Notes under the pieces: model-generated | Seen by the model: the letters and a program-made list of their open reading frames with translations, nothing else | The model's database searches: none | Told to the model about the DNA's origin: nothing | Shown: positions 1-5,492 of the stretch, one piece after another | Layout: each line of letters starts with the position of its first letter | Numbering within the stretch: the first letter of the stretch is position 1 | Assembly (NCBI GenBank): GCA_021780585.1 | Contig: JAJXYM010000121.1 | Coordinates: 1-7,449, forward strand | Direction of reading: 5' to 3' | Origin: Deltaproteobacteria bacterium | Lineage (GTDB): Bacteria; Desulfobacterota; Binatia; Binatales; Binataceae | DNA length: 7,449 bases | Position numbers and translations under genes: made by a program

Positions 1-16
1 CATTTCCAGCCGGGAC

Positions 17-37
17 TTGACAGGCTATTCCTGTCAA
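17..37. promoter_or_regulatory. Perfect 8-bp inverted repeat overlapping a consensus -35 hexamer
   Basis: TTGACAGG at 17-24 and CCTGTCAA at 30-37 are exact reverse complements separated by the 5 bases CTATT. The left arm contains a consensus sigma-70 -35 hexamer (TTGACA, 17-22). Possible -10 elements on the + strand are weak: CTAACT at 40-45 (17-base spacing) or TAACTT at 41-46 (18-base spacing). The size and symmetry fit a dimeric repressor site that would cover the -35 and spacer. Alternatively it could form an RNA hairpin, but no U-tract follows it. The symmetry is seen directly; the operator role is inferred and the regulator is unknown. Confidence 0.5.
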
Positions 38-172
38 TACTAACTTACGTCCGCCGGACGGCGGCCGCGGTGGATCCGGAACGGGCCGCCCGACGCTTCG
101 GATGGATAAAGCCGGGCATAGGGCGCGTGGAGAAGGATTGAACCGGCTCCGCCGGGCGCCAGCCCGTCGTCG

Positions 173-200
173 TAGGTATTTTTACCTATACAATTAGGTA
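173..200. promoter_or_regulatory. Triple alternating hexamer array (TAGGTA / TACCTA / TAGGTA)
   Basis: Three exact hexamers alternate in orientation: TAGGTA at 173-178, TACCTA at 183-188 and TAGGTA at 195-200. They form two overlapping perfect dyads that share the middle hexamer, one with a 4-base T spacer and one with a 6-base spacer. The stretch 173-205 is very AT-rich inside GC-rich DNA, as expected of a promoter or operator. TACCTAT at 183-189 fits the TACYNMT heptamer recognised by NarL-type regulators, so a NarL/FixJ-like response regulator is one candidate; this is inference. Its position 130-160 bases before the kinase start suggests control of that gene. Confidence 0.5.
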
Positions 201-331
201 ATTTTCCGCCGACCACTACTGACTATTCCAATTTTGCCGCGGCCGGACCTTGGCTAGCCTTCGATTACCCGTTTCGTGAACTCTTCGCCCTGATTGGCGG
301 AAGATGTTCGCGGCGGAGGACCGGGGGCTTC

Positions 332-1216
332 GTGGAAAATCATTCCCCTACGACGACCGATCCATCCTCGTCAGCGGCCACCTCGGACAAGGGCTTCGCG
401 CGGCTCTGGAGCCATGGCGTCCGGCTCGAGGCGATCGCCAATCTCGCGCACGAGCTGCGCACGCCGGTTCAGGTGCTGCTCGGTTATCTGGATATTCTGC
501 GCGACGAGTACGCCGAAGAGCTGACGCCCAAGCCGCGCGAACTGCTCGAGCGGATGAACGCCAACGTCCACGACCTGGCCCAGACGATCGAAAACGTGAT
601 GCACTTCGTCCTCACCGAGGCCAGCGCCGAAGCGTTGATCGACGAGGAGATTTCGCTCGGCGGCCTGATCGCCGAAATCACCCCGACGCTCGAAGCCGCC
701 AATCATCGCAAGCGCCTCGCGCTCGAATTCGAAACCCGGACGGCGCCCGCCAGGATCCGGGCGTCGCGCCGCGCGCTGCGCCTGATCATTCTCAATCTTG
801 GCCTTAATGCGATTAAATTTACCGAAAGCGGGACCGTGCGGCTCGAAATCCGCCCCGGCCGGGAAGCGAACACGATCGAACTTGAAATCAGCGACACCGG
901 ACCCGGAATGACACCCGCCCTGCTCAAGCAAGCGATGCGGCCGTTTGCGCAGTTGTCGAACAGCAGCGCGCGGCGTTTTCGCGGCCTCGGTTTGGGGCTG
1001 GCGGTGGTGCAGCGGCAGATCGCCGCGATGGGCGGCAAGCTCGAACTCAGTCCGCGCCGCGACGCCGGGTCAACCTTCGTCGCGACTTTGCCAGTGCGCG
1101 CGATCGGTGAGGCGGCGCGTCCGGTGCGCGCTCCAGCCGCGCCCCGCAAGCATCCGCCGATTCCGCCGCCCGGCGCTCCGGTCGCGCGCAAACCCTCGCG
1201 CGATTCGTTCCGCTAG
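332..1216 (+). CDS. Soluble histidine kinase without sensor domain (HisKA-HATPase_c)
   Basis: A 294-residue histidine kinase. Known family role: it autophosphorylates on a histidine with ATP and passes the phosphate to a response regulator; no regulator gene lies in the window. The DHp helix carries the H-box LAHELRTP with His40 as phospho-acceptor. The ATPase domain has the N-box NLGLNAIKFT (155-164), the G1 box DTGPGM (188-193), Phe205 in a probable F-box and the G2 box GLGLGL (218-223). Catalytic residues look intact. Only about 30 polar residues precede the DHp domain, so there is no PAS, HAMP or membrane segment, and the protein should be cytosolic. Residues 259-294 form a Pro/Arg-rich, probably disordered tail. 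The start is GTG at 332, preceded by GGAGGA at 315-320 (11-base gap); the frame has no standard start further upstream. The signal and partner are unknown. Confidence 0.9.
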   Translation: MENHSPTTTDPSSSAATSDKGFARLWSHGVRLEAIANLAHELRTPVQVLLGYLDILRDEYAEELTPKPRELLERMNANVHDLAQTIENVMHFVLTEASAEALIDEEISLGGLIAEITPTLEAANHRKRLALEFETRTAPARIRASRRALRLIILNLGLNAIKFTESGTVRLEIRPGREANTIELEISDTGPGMTPALLKQAMRPFAQLSNSSARRFRGLGLGLAVVQRQIAAMGGKLELSPRRDAGSTFVATLPVRAIGEAARPVRAPAAPRKHPPIPPPGAPVARKPSRDSFR

Positions 1217-1345
1217 GCGCAATTTCCGCGATCGTTGCGCGCCGCGCGCCGATCGGTCCCAGCGACCGTTCCGCCGGCTATCGGCTTCCATGGTCTCGCC
1301 GCGCGCGCCATGGCGCGGCCCGCTCCAATCGCTCCCGCACCACGC
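1217..1345. terminator. Convergent intergenic region with GC-rich hairpins
   Basis: This is the 129-base gap between the convergent kinase and lexA genes. Directly after the kinase stop, GCGCAA (1217-1222) and TTGCGC (1235-1240) can pair around a 12-base loop. A perfect 14-bp palindrome, CGCGCCATGGCGCG, lies at 1304-1317. Neither hairpin is followed by a clear T-run on either strand, so intrinsic termination is unproven. The location fits transcription ending from both sides. Confidence 0.3.
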
Positions 1346-1951
1346 TCAGCGATAGTGCCGCATCAGGCCGACCACCACGCCGCGAATTCTCAGGCTCTCT
1401 TCTTCGACAAAGATCGGCTCCATCGCGGGATTCGCCGGCTGCAGGCGCACGCGACCGTCGCCCTCGGGATAATATTTCTTGACCGTCGCTTCGCCGCCGA
1501 CCAGGGCGACCACGGTTTCGCCGGCGTTGGCCGCCTCGCGGCTTTCGACGATGATATAGTCGCCGTCGCGAATCCCCTCGTCGATCATCGACTCGCCGCG
1601 CACGCGCAAGCAAAAGGTCGCGTCGCGCCGGACGAATTCCTCGGGCACCGCGATCGTGTCGCGTCCCTCGATCGCCTCGATCGGCGCGCCCGCCGCGACT
1701 TGTCCGAGCAGCGCCAGCTCGCGCGCGCCGGCCGCCCCCTTGCCCGCGATTTCGAGCGCCCGGCTATGATTATGGGTGCGACGGATCGCCCCCTTGTGCT
1801 CGAGGTTGCGCAGATGCTTGTGCACGGTGGCCAGCGACGAAAGGCCGAAATACTCGCCCATCTCGGCCAGTGTGGGCGCGTAGCCGTGCTCTTCGATATA
1901 ATTGTTGAGGTAGTCGACCATCTGCTTCTGCCGTTTGGTCAGAGTCGCCAT
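1346..1951 (-). CDS. lexA: LexA SOS-response transcriptional repressor
   Basis: A 201-residue LexA, the usual length. In the family, LexA dimers repress DNA-damage genes and cleave themselves when stimulated by RecA filaments. An N-terminal winged helix (1-65) starts TLTKRQKQMVDYL and has the recognition segment LSSLATVHKHLRNLE. The self-cleavage site is Ala87-Gly88 within QVAAGAP. The catalytic dyad is Ser121 (RGESMID) and Lys158 (ATVKKYY), matching Ser119 and Lys156 of E. coli. The C-terminal dimerisation fold ends at VVGLMRHYR. ATG at 1951 is chosen because the family N-terminus begins there and a strong Shine-Dalgarno, GGGGAGG, lies 8 bases upstream (complement of 1960-1966). The reading frame continues upstream to 2521 but that part only mirrors the ferredoxin gene. 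It is divergent from fdx and convergent with the kinase. Confidence 0.97.
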   Translation of the reverse strand: MATLTKRQKQMVDYLNNYIEEHGYAPTLAEMGEYFGLSSLATVHKHLRNLEHKGAIRRTHNHSRALEIAGKGAAGARELALLGQVAAGAPIEAIEGRDTIAVPEEFVRRDATFCLRVRGESMIDEGIRDGDYIIVESREAANAGETVVALVGGEATVKKYYPEGDGRVRLQPANPAMEPIFVEEESLRIRGVVVGLMRHYR

Positions 1952-1978
1952 CGTCGTCGCCTCCCCGGCTGAAACAGA

Positions 1979-2007
1979 ATCATGGCGAAAATAGGGCGAA
2001 GCCGCAA
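1979..2007 (-). promoter_or_regulatory. Predicted sigma-70 promoter of lexA
   Basis: On the minus strand, TTGCGG (complement of 2002-2007) and CATGAT (complement of 1979-1984) are separated by exactly 17 bases, a reasonable -35/-10 pair. This would start transcription roughly 20 bases before the lexA ATG, leaving just enough leader for the GGGGAGG ribosome-binding site. No clear SOS box of the CTGT-N8-ACAG, GAAC-N4-GTTC or GTTC-N7-GTTC type overlaps it. Only a short CTGTTTCAG (complement of 1969-1977) sits just downstream of the -10. Confidence 0.4.
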
Positions 2008-2012
2008 GCGGA

Positions 2013-2041
2013 CTTTTTGCCCGCCGGGCGCGACGAAAAAG
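2013..2041. repeat. Nested inverted repeat in the lexA/fdx divergent region
   Basis: CTTTTT at 2013-2018 and AAAAAG at 2036-2041 are reverse complements. They enclose the perfect palindrome GCCCG-C-CGGGC at 2019-2029. It lies between the divergent lexA and ferredoxin genes, just upstream of the predicted lexA -35. It could be an operator or a structural element. I could not identify a clear -35/-10 for the ferredoxin gene on the + strand here. Confidence 0.3.
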
Positions 2042-2110
2042 ATTCCCGGCGGCGACGCGAATAGCGCGCGGCCCGGCCCGGCGGAGCAAGAGCGGCGATA
2101 GCGGAGCCAG

Positions 2111-2482
2111 ATGGCAATAATCAGGGTAATCTTCGAAAACGGGGAGCCGGAGCGGCGGATCGAGTTCGATCCGGCCGCGGCTCCTTTCCAGCACGACGGG
2201 CGGCCCGGCTCGATCCTCGACGTGCTGCTCGGCCACGGCGTGCATCTGGAGCACGCCTGCGGCGGCAATTGCGCGTGCACGACCTGCCATGTGATCGTCA
2301 GGCAGGGCTTCGAGCGGCTGGCGGAGGCGTCCGAGCAGGAGGAAGACCTGCTCGATCGCGCGCCGGGACTGACGCCGAGGTCGCGGCTGGGATGCCAGGC
2401 GGTGGTTGAGGACGCCGACGCCGAATATGTGGTCGTCGTGCCGCGCTTTACGATCAATCAGGTGAGCGAGGGACGCGGATGA
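2111..2482 (+). CDS. fdx: Isc-type [2Fe-2S] ferredoxin
   Basis: A 123-residue adrenodoxin/Isc-type ferredoxin, a cytosolic one-electron carrier. The cluster ligands follow the family spacing: Cys50, Cys56 and Cys59 (C-x5-C-x2-C in ACGGNCACTTCHVIV) and Cys95 (LGCQAVV). Cys54 is an extra cysteine also present in the CxxxCACTTC motif of E. coli Fdx. The C-terminus VPRFTINQ closely matches the Isc ferredoxin ending. Residues 20-33 form a slightly longer loop than usual. ATG at 2111 has GGAG four bases upstream (2103-2106). The stop overlaps the start of the reductase gene in ATGA, so the two are almost certainly co-translated. No iscS, iscU, hscA or hscB is nearby, so service to a dedicated reductase and an outside oxygenase or P450-like acceptor is as plausible as Fe-S assembly. 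Confidence 0.93.
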   Translation: MAIIRVIFENGEPERRIEFDPAAAPFQHDGRPGSILDVLLGHGVHLEHACGGNCACTTCHVIVRQGFERLAEASEQEEDLLDRAPGLTPRSRLGCQAVVEDADAEYVVVVPRFTINQVSEGRG

Positions 2483-3228
2483 GCGACGCGAAGAATCCGA
2501 CGGCGGCGGCGACGCCCGCACGCCGTCCGACGCTGCGCGCGCGGGTCGAGCGGATTCACGAACACGCCGCCGACACGCGATCGCTCTTTTTGCGGACGGT
2601 CGCGGGCGAATTGCCGCGCTTCGCGCCCGGGATGTTCGTCTCGATTGCGATTGCGCTGGCCGCGGGCGCGCGCGTGCGTCCCTATTCGATCGCGTCGTGT
2701 CCGGAGGACGGCGAGCCGTTCGAGATCTGCTTCAATCGCGTGCCGAATGGCGCCGGCGCGGCGTGGCTGTTCGAGCGCGGGGTTGGGGACACGGTCGAAT
2801 TCACCGGACCGTTCGGCGCTTTTACGCTGGAACGCGCATCGGAGTCGGAAACGATCTTTATCGCCGAGGGCACGGGCGTCGCGCCGATCCGGCCGATGGT
2901 GCGCCGGGCGCTCGCCGACCGCGACGGCCCGCCGATCCATCTGCTGTACGCGGCCGACCGCGCCGATCATCTGTTGTATCGCGACGAGTTCACGCGGCTG
3001 GCGCGGGAAAATCCGCGCTTTCATTTCGCGCCGAAAATTATCGGGGCCGGCGCCGCGGCGCTCTGGGCCGAGTTGACGCGCACGGCCGAAACGAGCTGGC
3101 TCGACGCGGACGCCAACCGCAATCGCCATTTTTATATCTGCGGAGTCGGCAAGGGCGTGCTGGAACTGCGCGACCGGCTGCGCGCGGGCGGCTACGAACG
3201 CCGGGCCGTGCGCTACGAACAATGGTGA
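2479..3228 (+). CDS. FAD/NAD(P)-binding ferredoxin reductase-like oxidoreductase
   Basis: A 249-residue flavoprotein of the ferredoxin-NADP+ reductase fold. It is expected to move electrons between NAD(P)H and a one-electron carrier, most likely the ferredoxin encoded just upstream. An FAD-binding barrel (about 18-120) carries RPYSIAS (67-73); the second flavin motif reads PNGAGAAWLFE, with Ala where a Ser/Thr is usual. The nucleotide-binding half begins with FIAEGTGVAPIRPM (127-140) and contains YICGVGKGV (219-227), a variant of the common CGPxxM motif. It ends in an aromatic Trp249, typical where the last residue stacks on the flavin. ATG at 2479 overlaps the ferredoxin stop and has GAGGGA five bases upstream. 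NADH or NADPH preference cannot be read from these motifs with confidence. No iron-sulfur motif is fused to it. Confidence 0.88.
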   Translation: MSDAKNPTAAATPARRPTLRARVERIHEHAADTRSLFLRTVAGELPRFAPGMFVSIAIALAAGARVRPYSIASCPEDGEPFEICFNRVPNGAGAAWLFERGVGDTVEFTGPFGAFTLERASESETIFIAEGTGVAPIRPMVRRALADRDGPPIHLLYAADRADHLLYRDEFTRLARENPRFHFAPKIIGAGAAALWAELTRTAETSWLDADANRNRHFYICGVGKGVLELRDRLRAGGYERRAVRYEQW

Positions 3229-3252
3229 CGCGAGCGGTCCCGGCGCGCGCCG
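3229..3252. other. 24-bp convergent gap with a 12-bp palindrome
   Basis: Only 24 bases separate the stop codons of the reductase (+) and the AlkZ-related gene (-). The last 12, CGGCGCGCGCCG at 3241-3252, are fully self-complementary and abut the minus-strand stop. There is no T-run, so this is at best a weak bidirectional hairpin. Confidence 0.3.
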
Positions 3253-4140
3253 TCAGACGAAGCGCGCCAGCATCGCGACGGACTCGCGCATCCCGCTGAC
3301 GCGCCGGTCGCGCACGATCACGCGTTCGCGGGCGAGCCGCGCGGCGGCGCGATCGACCAGCGCCGGATCGATCGCGAGGATGCGCGCGATCGCGCGTTCG
3401 TTGCCGTAACCGGCGATTTCGAAATAGCGCCGCACGATCGCGAGCGCCGCCGCCGCCGGACTCAGCGTCCGCGCCGCGCGCATCGCCTCGTCCCATCGCC
3501 GCTCCATCGTGTCCCATACGTAGGTGAACGGGTCGTAGCGCTCCTCGACCTTGAGCGCGAGGAATTTTTCCTGCAGCTCCTTCATCGCGCGATCGAACGC
3601 GGCGCGCAGCTTCGGCTGCGCGTGGCCGCTCGCGAGCTTGAGCGCCATGGTCTCGGCGGGACCGCGCTTGACCAGCGCGTCCATCACCAGCTTCGCGCAA
3701 TGGGAGAGCGCGCCGCGCGCGTAGAGCCGGGTATAGCCGCCGGGGGCGGCGCGCAGGCGGAGGAACGCGGGCAGGATCGCGGGCGCGATAAAGCTCGGGC
3801 GGCCGGCGATCGCCTTGCCGTAATAAACCGCCTTGCGCGCGGGCAGGGCGTCCTTGAGGTTCCAGGTCATGATAATCGCGCGGTCGTGCTGGATATGCTC
3901 GGGCAGCGGCGGCTCGCGCCGGCCCTCGATCGCCTCGCGCAGGCAGGGCACGCCGAGTCCGGCGGTGAAGGCCGCGCAAAAACCGGTCTCCGTGATAAAG
4001 CCGAGCGCGCTGGCCTCGCCGGTGACGCGGCGCGACGGGACGCGGCGAAAGGCATGGTCGCGATAGGCCTCGAGCGCCACGGCCAGATCGGCGTCCGCCG
4101 CACGGTCGGCGGCTTGCGAATGCGCGCGCGCACGTGCCAT
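3253..4140 (-). CDS. AlkZ-related protein, probable winged-helix fold
   Basis: A 295-residue soluble protein without signal peptide or membrane segment. The stretch from ETGFCAAF (51-58) through VYYGKAIAGRPSFIAP (105-120), then a helical block with KRGPAETMALKLASG (158-172) and KELQEKFLALKVEE...YVWDTMERRW (187-216), resembles proteins annotated as AlkZ-related (HTH_42/AlkZ-like). That superfamily includes DNA glycosylases that open crosslinked or alkylated bases. I recognise the pattern from memory, so the assignment is moderate. The catalytic QxQ/QxD motif of AlkZ/YcaQ glycosylases is not evident, so glycosylase activity should not be assumed. Residues 230-295 look like a further helical wing-type domain. 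ATG at 4140 lies 14 bases after the kinase stop, with no strong Shine-Dalgarno, consistent with coupled translation at the end of the operon. The frame runs upstream to 5403 only as a shadow of the kinase gene. Confidence 0.6.
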   Translation of the reverse strand: MARARAHSQAADRAADADLAVALEAYRDHAFRRVPSRRVTGEASALGFITETGFCAAFTAGLGVPCLREAIEGRREPPLPEHIQHDRAIIMTWNLKDALPARKAVYYGKAIAGRPSFIAPAILPAFLRLRAAPGGYTRLYARGALSHCAKLVMDALVKRGPAETMALKLASGHAQPKLRAAFDRAMKELQEKFLALKVEERYDPFTYVWDTMERRWDEAMRAARTLSPAAAALAIVRRYFEIAGYGNERAIARILAIDPALVDRAAARLARERVIVRDRRVSGMRESVAMLARFV

Positions 4141-4154
4141 CGCCGACGGTCCGT

Positions 4155-5492
4155 TCAACGCCCGGCGTGCGCGCGCGCGGCCTGCCGCACGCAATCGCGA
4201 AACAGCGCCGCGTAATTCATCCGCGCGCCGAGCCCTTTCATGATCCCGTCGAGACCGATCAGCGCGCGGAGCAAAAAGATGCTGTGGCGCGGCGATTTGT
4301 AAAGCTTGTGCTCGAAGGCGATTTCGCCGACCCGCGCGGCCTTGCCGACCGCGTCGTATTCGTCGGGATGGTAGGGGCGGTCGGTGATCACCGGCTCGAA
4401 CAGCAGATAGATGATTTGCACCATCGGGGCCGGCTCCTGCGTCCGATCGAGATAGCCAAGCTTGACCAGCGCGGAGGCGATCGCGTCGTCGTCGCCCGCG
4501 ATAATCCCTTGCGCGAGCTGCAGGCTGGCCTTGCGCACCGGTTCGGAAAAATGGCGCACGGAGCCGAAATCGAGAATTCCAAGCCGCGGATGATAGGTGA
4601 CGAGATAGTTGCCGGGCTGCGGGTCGGTATGCAGCACGCCGAATTCGAGAATCTGGCGCCATACCAGGCAGTAGTATTTCTTCGCCACCCAGGCGCGCAG
4701 CTTCGCGTCCGTTTCCGCGCCGAAGACGTCGGCGAGCCGGTAGCCGTCGAGGTAGGTCATCGTCAGCACGCGGCGCGAACTCAACTCCTTGATCACGCGC
4801 GGCAGGAGGATCTCCTCGTCGTCGCCGAGCAGGCGGTTGAATTCGGCGATATTGCGCGCCTCGGCGGCGTAATCGAGCTCCTCGCGCAGGCGCTCTTCGA
4901 GCTCCGCGTAGATCGTCTTCGTATCGATCTTCTGGCGCATCAGATCGCCCGCGACCGCCTGCAGCGCGCGCAGCAGCAGCTTGAGATTGCCGAGGTCCTG
5001 CTCGACCGTCGCGTCGACGCCGGGATACTGGATTTTGACCGCCTCTTCCTCGCCGTTTTTGAGGCGCGCGCGATGGACCTGGCCGAGCGAGGCGGCGGCG
5101 AACGCCTCGCGCTCGAAGCTCTGGAACAATTGCTCGGGCGCCTTGCCGAACTCGCGCCGGATCTGTTTCGCGATCGTCGCGTAATCCATCGGCGGCACGC
5201 TCGATTGCGTCGCCTTGAGGATGTCGAGCGCTTCGCCGGGCAGCAGATCGGCGCGCGTCGAGAGCATCTGGATCAACTTCATGAAGGCGCCGCGCAACTG
5301 CTTGGAGCTTTCGACGACACGCCGGGCGTTGCGCAGATGGGTATCGAGGAGGGCCTGTTCGTAGCGTTCGGTTTCGAGGAACGGACGGCGCAGCGAGGTC
5401 CACAGGTAGCTGGAACCAACCTGCGAGGCGAGGCCGCCAATCTTGATCGCGCGGCGGGCGCGCCCGCTGGTCAGCTTCTTGCGTTCAGCCAT
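4155..5492 (-). CDS. ABC1/UbiB-family atypical kinase
   Basis: A 445-residue protein of the ABC1/ADCK/UbiB family, atypical kinase-like ATPases linked in studied members to ubiquinone or other isoprenoid lipid biology. In order: the N-terminal KxGQ-region motif reads MKLIQMLSTRADLLP (71-85), with Ile74 in place of Gly; an Ala-rich loop AFAAASLGQVHRA (130-142); the nucleotide-binding Lys153 in AVKIQYPGV; the ExD segment EELDYAAEARN (204-214); the catalytic-loop HTDPQPGN (288-295, Asp290 and Asn295); and the metal-binding DFG (308-310). All main catalytic positions are present. It lacks the C-terminal transmembrane pair of E. coli UbiB. ATG at 5492 is preferred over the longer frame (to 5594) because it shares one base with the larB stop (TGATG), giving translational coupling; the extra 34 upstream codons lie inside larB and are Arg-rich. 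With no ubi or men genes here, the substrate is unknown. Confidence 0.9.
   Translation of the reverse strand: MAERKKLTSGRARRAIKIGGLASQVGSSYLWTSLRRPFLETERYEQALLDTHLRNARRVVESSKQLRGAFMKLIQMLSTRADLLPGEALDILKATQSSVPPMDYATIAKQIRREFGKAPEQLFQSFEREAFAAASLGQVHRARLKNGEEEAVKIQYPGVDATVEQDLGNLKLLLRALQAVAGDLMRQKIDTKTIYAELEERLREELDYAAEARNIAEFNRLLGDDEEILLPRVIKELSSRRVLTMTYLDGYRLADVFGAETDAKLRAWVAKKYYCLVWRQILEFGVLHTDPQPGNYLVTYHPRLGILDFGSVRHFSEPVRKASLQLAQGIIAGDDDAIASALVKLGYLDRTQEPAPMVQIIYLLFEPVITDRPYHPDEYDAVGKAARVGEIAFEHKLYKSPRHSIFLLRALIGLDGIMKGLGARMNYAALFRDCVRQAARAHAGR

Larger units (their letters stand above)
1..331. other. Non-coding upstream region with two regulatory-looking dyads
   Basis: No convincing gene is visible in these 331 bases on either strand. 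Frame 1 is open from the left edge to a TGA at 139-141 (46 codons) but has no start inside the window and no recognisable protein character. The frame of the downstream kinase is open back to a TAG at 173-175 but contains no ATG, GTG or TTG before 332. The region holds an 8-bp dyad at 17-37, GC-rich hairpins at 48-64 (CGTCC-GCC-GGACG, alternatively CCGCC-GGAC-GGCGG) and an AT-rich triple-hexamer array at 173-200. It is most likely the control region and leader of the kinase gene. Part of it may instead serve a gene beyond the left edge. Confidence 0.6.

Noticed and set aside
1..141. Open frame from the left edge that could be the tail of an upstream gene.
   Set aside because: It is only 46 codons long, crosses a strong dyad with a -35 hexamer, and has no recognisable features. 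It cannot be excluded but is not supported.
125..160. A TTGAACC-containing stretch resembling a reversed tRNA T-arm.
   Set aside because: The stem positions around the loop do not pair, and no acceptor or anticodon arm can be drawn.
304..807. An ATG-started 167-codon frame overlapping the kinase.
   Set aside because: It is a shifted-frame shadow of the kinase with Arg-rich, low-complexity sequence and no domain.
1304..1317. Perfect 14-bp palindrome as a strong intrinsic terminator or operator.
   Set aside because: It is not followed by a T-run, and GC-only palindromes are common in such GC-rich DNA. It is kept only as part of the convergent spacer.
1952..2521. An N-terminal extension of the lexA frame.
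   Set aside because: It lies antisense to fdx and its promoter region. LexA family length and the strong Shine-Dalgarno fix the start at 1951.
4141..5403. A long N-terminal extension of the AlkZ-related frame on the minus strand.
   Set aside because: It runs through the kinase gene in another frame and gives Arg-rich, domainless sequence. The recognisable protein starts at the ATG at 4140.
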